Shown here one piece after another: positions 10,150 to 20,953 of a stretch of 35,234 nt of DNA. The notes below the pieces were generated by a model. It was not told the DNA's origin. It searched no databases and worked only from the letters and a program-made list of their open reading frames with translations. Numbering within the stretch: position 1 is the stretch's first letter; each line of letters starts with the position of its first letter. Made by a program: the position numbers and the translations under genes. Source of the stretch: Phytophthora quininea (taxonomy: Eukaryota; Oomycota; Peronosporomycetes; Peronosporales; Peronosporaceae); NCBI GenBank assembly GCA_011947345.1, contig JAAVTG010000266.1:1-35234 (forward strand), given 5' to 3'.

Positions 10150-10960
10150 GCATTAACGGACCAGACGGCGAAAAGCAAGACCCGAGGCTTCGGCGCACAG
10201 CTCCATTGCGCCCTGCTCAGCCTCCCGCAGCGATGGTCGACGCCAAGCCGGACCCGCTACAAGAGCCGACCACGCGTAGCCTCAGCCTCAGCCTCAGCAG
10301 CAGCTCCAGCCTCACGCGGCTGTCCAGCGGCGTGCTGCCGCCGCCGCGTCTCAACGTCGGCGTCTTCTCCAAGCGCAAGGGCGTGCGCTACCACCGCGAC
10401 GGCCAAGTGCGCAGCTGCCGGTTCTGCGAGATCCTGCGCGCCAGGGCCGAGACTTTTTGTATGAGGACGAGCACGTCGTGGTCTTCCGTCCGCTGCGCCC
10501 CATCGTCCCCAGCCACGTGCTGATTGTCCCCCGCGCACACATCCGTAACGTTAACAGACTGGCAGGCAGACACCGCAGTCTGCTGGCTAGGATGCACCAG
10601 GTAGCAGACAGCGTCATGACACAGCCGACTGCACCGGAACAGGAACACCCAACAGCCCACGTCAATGACACGTTGGAGAGAGACGTCCGGTACTCGTTCC
10701 ACGTGCCGCCGTTTAACAGCATCGACCACGTGCATATGCACGCCTTCTACGACGACCCACGTAGCTTGGGTTATTACGGACGCATCAAGTACCGCACCGA
10801 GTCGTGGTGGTGTCGCTCGTATGACCAAGTCATGGCACGACTGGAGGAGCTGGCAGCGAACGATCAGCAAATGAGCGACGTCGTCGAAGAATCGTCGGGG
10901 AGCTCTTCAGGGGTCCTCTCGAAGCCGCATAGCCAGCAAGTTGCGCCGCTCACCAGTTGA
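10137..10960 (+). CDS. HINT3-like HIT-family nucleotide hydrolase
   Basis: HIT (histidine triad) hydrolase/transferase; HINT3-type members act on adenosine phosphoramidates. An N-terminal Ser/Pro-rich segment precedes the C-x2-C zinc-type motif SCRFCEIL. It is followed by EDEHVVVFRPLRPIVPSHVL and the histidine triad HVHMHAF (about 10727-10744). The C-terminal side FHVPPFNSIDHVHMHAF then TESWWCRSYDQVM matches the HINT3 pattern (FHMPPF, then SYWF) better than HINT1. An acidic/Ser tail ends at 10960. The frame changes at T5 (10454-10458), between ARAETF and YEDEH; the span is one base short of a multiple of three. The start is either 10137 or the ATG at 10233; the second gives a more usual length. 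Confidence 0.85.
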
Positions 10961-11058
10961 GTACAGCCCCTATTTATTGCAATTAACGGCGTGGAGTTTG
11001 TTGCTTGGGTTTGCATCCGTCGTTGGCTGCGTAGCGGACTTTTTGCTGCTTCTATTCA

Positions 11059-12669
11059 CTAGTCGCTGCTCCCGTAGTCAAGACGAACGTGTGAGGAAGA
11101 TCCCCGACGAGGAGTAGCAGGTTGCCAGCCACACAGAATGGCCTCGATGTCTTGGAGACTCCGTCTGCTGGTCTCCGGCACGTACGACCAAGACAGAAAC
11201 GCCCCCACGAGGTTGGACACCATGACAGCGACAACACAGATGCCGAACACGGAGGCTGGAGTCGGCATGTACTCGCGTAGAGCTGGCAACACATGCGACA
11301 GCCCAATATTCACTACAGCTTCCCAGATAATCACCAGACTCACAGCTCCCATGCGCTGTTTCACAGCAAATAGCTCGCTGGCTAGGATTACTGGTACTAC
11401 GCCGAGACCAAGTTGGTGTCCGGCTACGACCAGCAGCATTGAAGCCCATCCGGAATCACTAAGGTCGACTCCACCGTCTTCAGTATGCTTGGCATTGCGG
11501 TAGATACTAGTCAGCAAGAAGGAGCAGCCCAATGCGACCACGTAGCAGCCGTAGCATAAAGTCGCTGGCCGTCCTCGAGTATCCACAATGAAGTAGCACG
11601 CAATCACACCCGTTGTAGCGGCCACAGCGATAGCCGTCGTCACAGCGATCAATCCTTCTTCAGCCCCTTCAAGACCAATCCCGAAGATTGTGAGACGAAA
11701 TGAAACATTGGTTTGGGATCCTCCGACTCCTCTGCTGCTGTCTTCAGCCAGCGTTGAAGTGATGGCAGGTTCCATTAAGAACGAACTGATGGCTCGTAGT
11801 GTATACAGCGTAGCACACAGCAGAACGGGACGGAAGAAAGCACCGTGGTGACGCCGTTCACTTGCCGCCAGCACCTTGGCGTGAATAATCGCGTTGGCCT
11901 CGTCCTCCGCAACACGTTCATCGCGGTCATACAGTCGATACAGCACGTCAAAAGCAGTTCCTCGGTCGTCGTGGCGTGCGATGAGCCATGCAGGTGAGTC
12001 CGGCAGCTTCTGCGAGAACAGCAGCAGCACCAGCGCAGGGGTCACTCCAGACAGTGCCAGCACTTTCCATTCACTGAGGTTGAAGCCGAGATACTGTCGA
12101 CTGAAATAAGTAAACAACGCCCCCAGTGCCAAGTAAAAGAGGCTGCCCAGCGCCGCGATCAACGCTTGCGAACAAAACACCCTTCCGCGCGTCTGAGCTG
12201 CACTTACTTCTGCCAGATACACAGGCACAATCACGTAGATGATACCTGCTGCCGCGCCCAGCAAATACCTTCCAATCAGCACTGTCAGTTCTCCATAGGC
12301 CACGCCCACCAGCACCCAGCCCAGAATGAATGGGATGGCAGCCAGCTCCAACGTTCCTGCTCGTCCCAGACGATCTCCACAGTATCCAGCGCCAGCAGCT
12401 CCCAGCACGTTGCCCAGATACAAACATGTCCGGAAAAAGAACTCTGCATGCTCATGCTTGGCTCGAAAGACGTCCACTTGCATATTGTAGAGTCTACCTG
12501 GCGAGATGGGGAACAGAGCCAACCAGGCACACGCAATTCCCGCAGCCCCCATGGCTGCTACATGCAACGCGAAGAAAGCATTGCGTTGGTGGCCCTGACG
12601 CTTGTGGCGATGCTCTGAACTGTACACGATAAGTAATTTGTTACTTTTCATGAATATTATAACAAACAT
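11059..12669 (-). CDS. MFS transporter, sugar-porter type
   Basis: A single 536-codon exon encoding a membrane transporter with about 12 hydrophobic segments. Sugar-porter marks are present: GDRLGR after helix 2 (residues 98-103), PVYLAEVSAAQTRGR after helix 4 (149-163), PDSPAWLI before the central loop (223-230), DTRGRP in the second half, and PETSRRSLQDIE after the last helix (about residue 498), the counterpart of PETKGRSLEE. The substrate is probably a sugar or related polyol, unspecified. The frame is uninterrupted, unlike most neighbours. ATG 12669 and ATG 12651 are both possible starts. The gene is convergent with the HIT gene. Confidence 0.85.
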   Translation of the reverse strand: MFVIIFMKSNKLLIVYSSEHRHKRQGHQRNAFFALHVAAMGAAGIACAWLALFPISPGRLYNMQVDVFRAKHEHAEFFFRTCLYLGNVLGAAGAGYCGDRLGRAGTLELAAIPFILGWVLVGVAYGELTVLIGRYLLGAAAGIIYVIVPVYLAEVSAAQTRGRVFCSQALIAALGSLFYLALGALFTYFSRQYLGFNLSEWKVLALSGVTPALVLLLFSQKLPDSPAWLIARHDDRGTAFDVLYRLYDRDERVAEDEANAIIHAKVLAASERRHHGAFFRPVLLCATLYTLRAISSFLMEPAITSTLAEDSSRGVGGSQTNVSFRLTIFGIGLEGAEEGLIAVTTAIAVAATTGVIACYFIVDTRGRPATLCYGCYVVALGCSFLLTSIYRNAKHTEDGGVDLSDSGWASMLLVVAGHQLGLGVVPVILASELFAVKQRMGAVSLVIIWEAVVNIGLSHVLPALREYMPTPASVFGICVVAVMVSNLVGAFLSWSYVPETSRRSLQDIEAILCGWQPATPRRGSSSHVRLDYGSSD

Positions 12670-13190
12670 TGAAGTGAGTTGGCGGCTGACGGACCGGGAA
12701 TTGATAGGGGTGCTTTCACTGGGGAAAGCGACACGTCCGAGAGCTCCAGCGGCGCTGCAATGTATTGGTGTGGCACGAAGGCAAAGTCACTGCGTGGGGG
12801 TCTCGCAGGCAGTTGACGAGATAGCGCCACGTGCGTGGGCGTCGACGAGCGACCATGACGACTGGTGGTAAAAGATTTTTTCAAGATCAGGTTTACCGCA
12901 ATATGATCTTGAACAGTATTCATGGTAAATGGTTTGCCGAAACTAATACAGCAATTTACAGAACGCAATTCCAGCACGGCCACGGCCGCCAACCCGTCGT
13001 TTCCGGATGCCATATTTCTCTGGAATAGAACCATAGAAAGTTGCTGTGCCAAATGCTCCAAAACTATTGTCACGCATTTGAAGAAACCCTCCATAGATTA
13101 GATTAGCAGTAGTAGATAAATTCATATCTGTACGTTGGAGGTGCATTGACAACACATGTCTTTTTAAGAACTGTGATAAAAAATCCTAGT
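12670..13190. other. Unassigned, probably degenerate repeat
   Basis: Open frames of 65-145 codons exist on both strands (for example 12831-13028 plus and 12943-13155 minus), but none shows a convincing domain. The base composition shifts to AT-rich from about 12890, which marks entry into the repeat island. The MFS promoter should lie at its left end. Confidence 0.35.
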
Positions 13191-13229
13191 GAAAAATAAA
13201 GACGAATGTCCACATTCGGTCCAAGACAT

Positions 13230-14640
13230 CAAAGACCTGCGCTCTTTTCATCAGAACCGTCCTCAACCACTAGCTCCAACACCCTCGTAACAGGAACCCA
13301 CAGTTCTTTGGGCTTTATAACGCTCTAACCCAGCAGTTCTGTCGGGTTTGGCTGAGCGATTCCATTGAGAGGCTCTTATCTAATCCAGACCCGACTCCCA
13401 GCAGCTCAGCTTCAATCGGTTTCTTCTTGTCCTCTTGTTCGCATCTTTCAGCTGATGGTTTGTATTACATGACACGCTGCATGTTGTGTGCAATTTTTAA
13501 ACCGTATAAAACCTCGACAACGGAAACTTTTGTTTTACAATGTCAACAATGACAAGGTTCAACCGGTGCGCGAAGCAGTGTATGTAGTATGCGCAGGGCA
13601 TATCGCGCGAATCCACTGTAGAAGTCCGTTTTTTTAGCCCAGGCATGTTAGCAGCTCCGTCGTAGCCTTGTTCCCTACATCGATTAAGCTGTAGCCCCCA
13701 TGACGAGATCTGGGGTGTTAAACTTTAGTAAAGTTCTTCTGCACTTGTGTCTTCGACACGCACTCTTCCTAAAACTTGCTCAACAATTTTCCCAGTAGCG
13801 ACGGATCACAATAGCCATGTGTCCATAACTGTCTCCACAACTCGCTTCAAACACAAGTAATGCAAAATATTCATCACCAAGCTCGTTTAGGATTATATGC
13901 TGGCGAAGACTGTAGATGTACAGTGAATTAATTGTTGCTGTGGTAAAGGAAATGCGAATCGGGCAATGTAACCAGCAGCCGTCATTTGAGCATCATCCGC
14001 AGACGACAGTTTCGCCATCAAATCAATCATCACCGAAACATTTGCGCGATCAAAAGACCCATCTCGCTCGTCGTTGCCTCGAAACAGCATTTTTGCCACG
14101 CCAACAACAAATATACATCGAGAGTCACTTCTACTCGAGTTCGGTTATTCATGCTTACGTCTGGTGTCGTTGTGCCGATACAAAAGTGACATCTTCTGTT
14201 AAAAGTCGATCAGCAAGTGCTAATTCTTCCATCTTATGCTTTATTCGCGCTCCTTGGATGTGCTTCGCAAAACCTAGCTTTGGCGTGGCCTTCTTCCATT
14301 TTTAAACCCAACTGAGGGCTGACAGTACGGAGACAACTCTTTTTCATCATCGTTACTGCCCGACTTAAGTAGCAGCACAAGCAGTACGACGCACCACTGG
14401 CTGGCGAATATTCAAGCCAGGAGTTATGGTCAAACCGTTAGTTCTCCGAAGATTTCGAGCAAGAGTGCTCGTCCTTTGCAGTTCTCAATTGATATAAGCC
14501 TCTTCGTGCGTACATCCGTAGTGTTTGACTTAGGGGAATGCTTAGCGAATGTTTGGAGAGCGCGAAATAAATTTGATGGACGGTGCGTGGGTCCCTGATC
14601 ACACCGCAATCATCGGGATTGTCTGGCACGCTGTGCTGCG
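13230..14640 (-). pseudogene. Decayed TTF-type/DUF4371 hAT transposase
   Basis: Reading the minus strand through several frame changes gives the ordered landmarks of a TTF-zinc-finger hAT transposase. First comes RDPRTVHQIYFALS (about 14590), then WLEYSPASGASYCLCCYL (TTF-like Cys segment, about 14420). Next are RGNDERDGSFDRANVSVMID and ILNELGDEYFALLVFEAS (about 14080-13850). Then CREQGYDGAANMPG (about 13680) and the hAT block YYIHCFAHRLNLVIVDI (about 13590-13540). Stops and frame shifts occur throughout, far more than homopolymer errors alone would explain, so this is a dead copy. The C-terminal dimerisation region was not found. Element ends not located. Confidence 0.75.
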
Positions 14641-15479
14641 AACATAAAAGTGAATTGGCCTTCTCACAGCGCTCACAGAGGGTGATAGCAGGGGGAATCG
14701 GAAGTGTCGCCTATTGTTTGCGGTTGGACAATACACGATGTGTCATCGCAAAGAACGTTGCAATCGTAGTTGATTTCAATTTGGAAGTGCTTTTCCTCCC
14801 AAACCAGAATCAAAATTGAAACGAACGGTCAAGCCAATGGGGGGCGGTGGCATTCCCCACCTCATTTTGACTGAAGATCCGCCCCTATTTCCAATACTCT
14901 CGACTTCACAAAATCTTCATCGATCACTATATTTTGGATTTTCATACCCAGCAATCTCTTTCAACAAATGAAAGCATGTCCGCATTTTTCCTTCTTCTAA
15001 TCCACCACCAAACTTTGCACACATTAATCCTTTGCCTGTAGCAGTAGTAACTATAAACTCGGTCCAATCCAGTAACAAGTTGCTACCCCAACTTAAAGAC
15101 AGCTCATTCTGACCTACACTCATATTAATTACTCCCCCTCCTCACACAAACAACATCATCTTTCACGTTCACCACCATGCAGTCGTTGTCGTCGTTTTCA
15201 ACGAGTCGATCAAGCATCCGTAATAGGTGCCGCTCGACCGAAGGGTTCTCAAATCTAATTCCTCACAGGACCCGTCGAACTATCCGAGCGAGAAAATAAT
15301 ACTGCACTCTCGGTTGTGATAGCGGGCTCATCTATATCCCAGGGTCTTCAAGTTAAACCAGTCATCATGTTCAACTAGAAGACTGCAGCACAAAAGCAAA
15401 AATGGCAGCAAGTATATTGTAGAAGACATAGGAGCCAGAAAACAAGCAAGCAAATAAAAACAGACCCAACTAAGACAAT
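14641..15479. other. Unassigned AT-rich stretch of the repeat island
   Basis: Contains a 68-codon minus-strand open frame (14917-15123; MSVGQNELSLSWGSNLLLDW at its start) that looks protein-like but matches no family I recognise. It may be the 5' part of an old element. Nothing else is identified. Confidence 0.3.
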
Positions 15480-15612
15480 TTATCTTGCCTCTCTAGTGGT
15501 AAAAGCAGCAACATGACTTATGGTTGCAGTCTTCCGGGTCGAACCGTAGACGGCCTTGCACTCGCCACAAATGTAGAACAGACTGCACACCACGTGTGCG
15601 TGATGTAGCGCT
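15480..15612 (-). pseudogene. Possible BED-type zinc-finger fragment
   Basis: The minus-strand frame ending at 15480 reads CSLFYICGECKAVYGSTRKT then ISHV. The spacing C-x2-C followed by H resembles the start of BED-finger hAT transposases (compare [10 protein letters not shown] in the intact element at 19043). No other transposase part is adjacent. This is weak evidence for a remnant. Confidence 0.3.
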
Positions 15613-15639
15613 TTGGGCTTCTTGTCACTTCCTGGTGTT

Positions 15640-16588
15640 GTACACGTGATACTCCCAAATGAGTCAGACGGCTTCGCCCGGACGAGGGATTTATCCGGGG
15701 CCGTGACCTGGGGATCCTCCCACACAAGAGTTCTTCGAGACCTTGTTCGGGACCGGGAACGGAGGGCCCTGGGCCGGTCAGTACCTTCACCTTGTGTACC
15801 CCCTTCGAAACGGTAATTTGGTCAGGGAACGGCCACCGAGTTGTTCTAGGAACGCCTCTACCTAGTACGAGTGAGCTGGGGTGGTTATACAATTATAGGC
15901 CCGTGAACACCACAAGTTCCAGGGCCGGGAACACGACACACAATATATAATATACAATCTGTTCTTTCGGACGGAATACTCCGGGGGCAATGGCCCTGAT
16001 AATATGAAATGTGCAAACCCGGGTCGGCCAGACCGCTGCCGGGACACACAAATATGAAATGCCTAACTCCCTGGGGGAACGAAGGCAAAGAGAATGGAAA
16101 TATTACCAGTATAGCCTTAAGCACAGCAGATGATCACACTGAAGAAACACTTGCGCGGTCGAGAGAAAAAGGTAGACTGAATTGGTCGCCCCAGCCTTCG
16201 CCGGGGCGAGTTACGTACCTATGAACTATACTTGATTTCACTATGGACCCGGACCGGGGCCCGGGTCCGCTGCCTCCGACGATGTCTCGACGTGGCCCAG
16301 GTGCGTACCTTGATCGACTTGACTTGGGAACACTATGGCTCATCTCACTTGACCTGGATCCAGTATGGTCCTGATGGGAGGCACTTCGACACATCTCCGG
16401 GAGAGAGTGTCACCTCGCGGTGGATTCTTCTGACTTGACTTGGCTTGAGTATGGTCCGAGGAGGAGGCCTTTACCGGGACCACGAGTCGGGACGACTTGC
16501 GGCTTGGCCCGATGTGGCCCACACCAGTGGCCCGGGACCCGACGAGACGGGGTCTGACCCGGAAACTCCCGGCACTATGCCACATCGG
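15640..16588. repeat. GC-rich block of unknown type, abutting a truncated transposase
   Basis: About 950 bases rich in ccggg/cccgg words stand out against AT-rich flanks. They carry short hairpins, for example cgcccc and ggggcg facing each other at about 16187-16208. A recurring phrase of the form cttga(c/t)(t/c)t then a(g/c)tatgg appears near 16228, 16320, 16350 and 16436. At 16588 it abuts the middle of an IS630-like transposase. It could be a solo LTR or a non-autonomous element. No protein is encoded. Confidence 0.4.
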
Positions 16589-17349
16589 GCTCCACACTGA
16601 TGAATAGCATCTTGCAGCTCTGGGTATGCATGGATTTTCCCGTTATCCATGATGACGATGGACGGAGGAAGCGGCCAAGGATTCAAATAAGGGATGACGT
16701 GCTCGACAAATGCAGCATGAAATTTCTCTCATGTGAAAGTTCCTTCAGTCCATTGCCAAGCGAAAAACCGTGCACTTCGACGGCTGCCAGAATCGAGAGC
16801 CGTGCTCCACGGCGAAATGGCAGCTTGCAGACAGCAATAGTATTGCGCGTCGACCAACCATAGCGTCCTGAGCATGCCGTCCGTCCTTGGCTGTCTCGTC
16901 AAGAAAAACGAGTTGTTCGGCAAATGAAAAATGGGAAGCAACTTGGCGCGATAAACTTCGATTTCTGCAGGAATCGCTTCTCGAGCCGCCTTTGAAAGCA
17001 CTTTTCGACTTAGGTTGAGATCAAAATTGAGCACTCGACAAATTATACCGGTCGAAACAGTCGTAATTGTAGGATAGCGCTTGATCACATACTCGCGCAA
17101 TTCTTCGATGTAAAATGTCGGATGAAGTTGCACGTAGGATTTCACCGCGGAAAGCACGGCGGGAGGCCAGCGAGCGCTTGTCTGCCGAGGAGTGTGCTTG
17201 TTGACAATTTCTTTCTCGAGGAACAGAGCGTACCAACGTCAAAGCGTGCGCTGCTTCGGCCCAAACAGCTCAGACACGTAGACACTTGAGACATCGTAGA
17301 CGTGCATCAATGCCACTGCTCGCCACCGGAAATCGTCTCCGTAAGTCAT
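16589..17349 (-). pseudogene. Truncated IS630/Tc1-like DDE transposase
   Basis: Cut-and-paste transposase fragment. The start ATG at 17349 opens an N-terminal helix-turn-helix part (YGDDFRWRAVALMHVYDVSS, then ELFGPKQRT). It continues with HPTFYIEELREYVIKRYPTI and KVLSKAAREAIPAEI. The first catalytic Asp is in the adjacent frame (LVFLDETAKDGRHAQ). WQWTEGTFT follows, and the second Asp is in SIVIMDNGKIHAYPELQDAI. After CGA the match stops at about 16588; the third catalytic residue and C-terminus are absent. An in-frame TGA near 17247 and two or more frame shifts also occur. Inactive; the truncation coincides with the edge of the GC-rich block. Confidence 0.85.
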
Positions 17350-17546
17350 GCTGACGACGGAAATTGTGTAGTGCTTTTGCTGGCGGGGGTGGTGGACGTC
17401 TTGGCCACTCATTTTTGCCTTTTTTCGGCAAAAGTGAAACTTGCTCTACAAAACGGAGCTGCCGTTGTCCTACTAACCTATTCTCTCAATCTTTTGGACC
17501 TGTCCGAGTGCTATCTCAGAGCACCTCGCTATTTCGGACTGCCTAC

Positions 17547-17571
17547 CCCCTCTGACACAGTTACGGGACAC
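17547..17571 (+). repeat. Left terminal inverted repeat of the pogo-like element
   Basis: Begins cccctctgacacagttacgg. The reverse complement of 21928-21952 agrees at 22 of 25 positions. Confidence 0.7.
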
Positions 17572-17761
17572 TTTTTGAGGGGCACAAACTTATGATTTTA
17601 GAGGGAATTATATTAAACAAAGGCACACTCGCGAAGTAAAAGGAAAATGTAGTTTGTTCGAGCCATCAGGTGCACTGCTTGGCCAGTTGTTTAAGAGAAA
17701 TCTTCTGTTGAAAAATGCTCTTGCAGCGTGTACACAATTTTGGGACAGTCTGTTGCCTGTC

Positions 17762-18780
17762 TCACAAGACGATACTGTATAAGAAGTTAGTATGGTCGTC
17801 GACAGATGGCGGTAACTTCAACTCCGCCTCGCTGTCGGCTCTCCGGCGCTTTTTGTTGGCTCGAACTGCCGTATCCTTAGACAGCTTCTTCTTCTGCGCA
17901 GAGAGTCTCTTCTATTTCTTCTCTTCAGCCTTTGCAACGCGTTTGGCTTCCTTGGCTTCTGCAATGGCTTTCTTTTTCGTCTCTTTGGCTGTTACCTCGG
18001 TCATCTTTTGTCCGCTTAAGCCTTCGCCTCGGAGATCTTTTTCTCGTGGACCGCAATCCGCTTCTGCTCTTTTGCTTGTGCTGTCGCTACACGCTTGGCT
18101 TCTTTTGCATGTGCATCGGCTGCCTTCTTTTCTGCTCGGGCTTTATCAGCATTAGGTTTGTCATGTTTTTGATTGCCGCGGCAATAGCGTTGTCAATTTT
18201 CTGCTGTGCTCTACGCCATGCATTGGCTGCTTTCTCCTGCGCTTTTGCCTCCTTCTCGAGACGTCTGGCTTCATTCTCAGCAGCCTTTGCAGCACACGCT
18301 GCAAAGACTTCATCACTCGTCATCAAACACCCACCGTTCACGAACTCGTCATCAGGATTTCGTTTTGGCTTTTTCTTTAACTTTCTTTCCAATATGAACC
18401 AGTGATTCATAGATGCAACTCGGACTCTATCCACGTTATCACCTGAGCGCACAATTTTTCTGGTTGTTCTGTTGCTAATCATGACAGTGGGTTTAAGGAG
18501 AATTGCATTCTTCTTTCCTTTAGCCGGCTCGTCACCAATAATTCCGGCCAGCATTTTGTCCTGGCTAAGACGATAGATGCCAGTTTTTCGAAGCCGTCAA
18601 CAATATGAGCTCGTGTTAATGCCGTCTCAAAAGCTGGTGCTGACATCGCAACAATGTTAGATTCATCCACCATTATTTGTGTTCTCTTTTGGAAAGAGTC
18701 AATTTGAACATCGAGGGCTGCTTTAAAATGATTGAAGACACTGACATCCATAGGTTGGAGGAAGTGAGATGTGTGAGCAG
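17762..18780 (-). pseudogene. C-terminal half of the pogo-like transposase
   Basis: Starts immediately at the hAT target site with AHTSHFLQPMDVSVFNHFKA, the conserved end of a DDE_1 catalytic domain (HTSH-LQP-LDV in the family). It continues with SNRTTRKIVRSGDNVDRVR and RNPDDEFVNGGCLMTSDEVF, then a long Lys/Ala/Glu-rich helix with repeated AKEAKRVA-type units, ending at TGA 17764-17762. The tail contains at least two internal stops and frame changes (near 18155, 18015 and 17910), so it is decayed. Its missing upstream partner is 20962-21828. Confidence 0.8.
18773..18780. repeat. Left 8-bp target-site duplication of the hAT element
   Basis: gtgagcag, identical to 20954-20961. Eight base pairs is the duplication length made by hAT transposases. 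Confidence 0.9.
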
Positions 18781-19042
18781 CAGTGATCGGAAAAAGTTAT
18801 TAAAATACAATAAATTGAATATTATATTGACGGAATAACGGATTATTGGAAAGTAGAAAAGACCGTACAATTTACAATTGGCCCCGTAATAAGTATATTT
18901 ACTTTTTACCCTTCACGTAAAAAGGATGGCTGGTGTCCTGTGGACAACTACAGACGGCTGGCTGTGGTGCGTCGATCATTTTGTTCTATAGCTCTCGTCT
19001 GTGGTTGTTCATTTCGACTTTCGATCGCTACACTTCAAGCAA

Positions 19043-20554
19043 ATGACAACGTCGCGCGGCATCTGCGAGTATTTCTACACGGACTGCGGTGGGGGAATGT
19101 TCTCCTGCAAGGAATGTGGTAAATCCCGGAAGCAAGCGCCAGGAACCGGCTACAGCAACCTCGTCAGCCATCTCGCCACCAAGCACCCGGGATACCTGCA
19201 AAACTTCGAGGCCAGCCAGCTAAACGGTGGCGCCACTTTGGAGGCCCACGGCTTCGTGGACCAGAGGACGATGGAGATATACAAGTGGATGGAATGGGTC
19301 ATCGTGAGGAACCACTCTCTCAGCGAAGTCGACGACCCCCTCACCCGCTCTCTCGCAAGTGTTGAGCCCGTTTCTTCGAAAACGCTGCAGCGCTACATGC
19401 GCCATGTTGCTGAGCGTGTTGGCACCAAGATCTCAGCAGCCATGGGAGATTCATTTGGGCTCACGTTCGACGGCTGGTCGTGCGGAACGATCCACTTCGT
19501 TGCCATCTACGCTGTGTTTGTTCGGGAGGGCGATCTGAGGCAGCCGTTGCTCTCAATCTCTCATGCAGAGCATGGGCAGAGTGCTGATGCCCACATTGCC
19601 ATGATCGACGCTGTGCTATCCGTCTACCACAAGACTACGGAGATGGTTCTCTTCATCGTGAGCGACAATTGCCCAACGAACCAGGCCATAGCGACCCGGC
19701 TGGGCGTTCCACTGGTTGGATGCGCCAGCCATCGGTTTAACCTCGCTGTCGGTCGCTACCTCAAGGACTTCCAAGACCTGATTGATCAAGTTCAAGCTCT
19801 CTGTATCCAGCTACGCCTTCCGAACAACAGTGCTAAGCTGGCACGCTTCACGGATCTCAAGCCGTTGAAGGCTAACGTTACGAGGTGGTCCTCGACTTTC
19901 AACATGTTGTCGCGGTACGTCAAGATACGTGATGCGATCAAGATGGTTGCTGCTGTTGAAGACTTGTTACCGCGTCCGAGCACCCACCGCAAAATTGTCC
20001 AGCTTGTCGAGAAGCTTGCTGATTTGGACAGCGTCTGTGTGCATCTGCAATCGGAGCGGCGAAATCTCGCTGACGTTCGTCTTCTATTCGACGCTGTCAT
20101 TGCAAAGTATCCGTCAACAGCTGACGACCTCAAGCCGACAGCCAAGATCATCCACTCTCCTGAATTCGAGAGTGCGATAGTAAAGTTGCTGTCAAACCGG
20201 TCGCTAAGTTTGCAGGAAGAAGACGCTGTTGCTGGATTCGCTGTCCTCTCAACGGCTCGTGAGAAGAAAAACGACAAAGAGGATTTCGCTACGGCTACTC
20301 TCCGTCAGGCGAAGCGCCCTCGTCACTCTTCGATCTCCAAGTATCAAGACATACTGTGTATGATTCCACCAACAAGCAATCGTTGCGAGCGCTTGTTTTC
20401 ACAGTGCAAGTTAGTCCTGACACCGCTTCGCTCACGCTTACTGCCGGCGAACATCGAGACCATTGTCTTCCTACGCTGCAACCGAGAGCTGTGGGACTTC
20501 ACTACGCTCCTTGGTGGTGAAAGCGCCCCAGTTGAGCCTGTAAATGCTGTCTAG
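19043..20554 (+). CDS. hAT transposase with BED zinc finger, intact
   Basis: Cut-and-paste transposase of 503 residues from ATG 19043; the frame is open from 19001 but has no earlier ATG. The N-terminal BED-type finger has C22, C25, H43, H48 ([11 protein letters not shown] to SHLATKH). The RNase-H-like core has an Asp in [10 protein letters not shown] and a second in [12 protein letters not shown], then the hAT signature [16 protein letters not shown]. The C-terminal dimerisation block contains the catalytic-type Glu in [16 protein letters not shown], followed by [20 protein letters not shown]. No stops or frame shifts. Hence it may still be active or recently active. A polyadenylation-like aataaa lies at about 20597. 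Confidence 0.93.
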   Translation: MTTSRGICEYFYTDCGGGMFSCKECGKSRKQAPGTGYSNLVSHLATKHPGYLQNFEASQLNGGATLEAHGFVDQRTMEIYKWMEWVIVRNHSLSEVDDPLTRSLASVEPVSSKTLQRYMRHVAERVGTKISAAMGDSFGLTFDGWSCGTIHFVAIYAVFVREGDLRQPLLSISHAEHGQSADAHIAMIDAVLSVYHKTTEMVLFIVSDNCPTNQAIATRLGVPLVGCASHRFNLAVGRYLKDFQDLIDQVQALCIQLRLPNNSAKLARFTDLKPLKANVTRWSSTFNMLSRYVKIRDAIKMVAAVEDLLPRPSTHRKIVQLVEKLADLDSVCVHLQSERRNLADVRLLFDAVIAKYPSTADDLKPTAKIIHSPEFESAIVKLLSNRSLSLQEEDAVAGFAVLSTAREKKNDKEDFATATLRQAKRPRHSSISKYQDILCMIPPTSNRCERLFSQCKLVLTPLRSRLLPANIETIVFLRCNRELWDFTTLLGGESAPVEPVNAV

Positions 20555-20767
20555 TGTTAGCCAAAGCGATTTTGGCTGAGAGCCTCCCCGCCTCCAATAA
20601 AAAGAAAAACCGGTTTCAACTCCTGATTCATTATAACAGGTCATATTAAAACACTGATAAAAATCCCTGCTCCATGTCCACTGATGACTGTCAATTTTGC
20701 CGTCGCCGGCCTGTTTGATTGGCGAAAATAAACCCTGCTAGGAACCTGACAGCCACCAGCTTCTTGA

Positions 20768-20850
20768 TGGAGTCGGGACTCGAACCCGCGCACAACAGCT
20801 TGGATGGGTCAAGTCTAAACTGCTGCACCGTTCGAACCCACACAATACTG
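20768..20850 (-). other. tRNA-like segment in the 3' part of the hAT element
   Basis: On the minus strand, gcgggttcgagtcccga gives a T-arm with a 7-base loop and four pairs. It contains ggttcgagtcc, the pol III B-box consensus. An A-box-like tgcagcagtttag lies about 40 bases upstream. No acceptor stem or anticodon arm folds, so this is not a functional tRNA. It may be the head of a SINE or a captured tRNA fragment. Confidence 0.35.
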
Positions 20851-20953
20851 ACTAATTATTGCAATTTTTATTATTGCTACGCCGCATTCGTCAATGACGA
20901 ATTACGTTTTTCTAGAGAACCAATGCAGTTTTTATTTAATTGTCCGAACACTG

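Larger units (their letters stand above)
18781..20953 (+). mobile_element. Complete hAT transposon (2173 bp)
   Basis: Left end cagtgatcggaaaa, right end (reverse complement) cagtgttcggacaa: 12 of the first 14 bases match, with the hAT-typical CAGTG start. Identical 8-bp duplications flank it. It carries one intact BED-finger hAT transposase on the plus strand and about 400 bp of 3' non-coding DNA containing a tRNA-like segment. It is inserted in, and opposite in orientation to, the pogo-like element's transposase, at the codons for PAH-TSH. All parts expected of an autonomous element are visible. Confidence 0.92.

Noticed and set aside
9749..10156. 135-codon plus-strand frame before the HIT gene
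   Set aside because: No family resemblance, and it ends in a different frame from the HIT protein; overlaps the weak minus-strand gene.
12831..13028. NSIHGKW segment recalling the NSxYG motif B of family B DNA polymerases
   Set aside because: The invariant Lys four positions before Asn and the Tyr are absent, and no other polymerase motif is nearby.
17715..18405. Plus-strand Phe/Leu/Ser-rich frames of 146 and 157 codons resembling membrane proteins
   Set aside because: They are the antisense of the Lys/Ala/Glu-rich tail of the pogo-like transposase on the minus strand.
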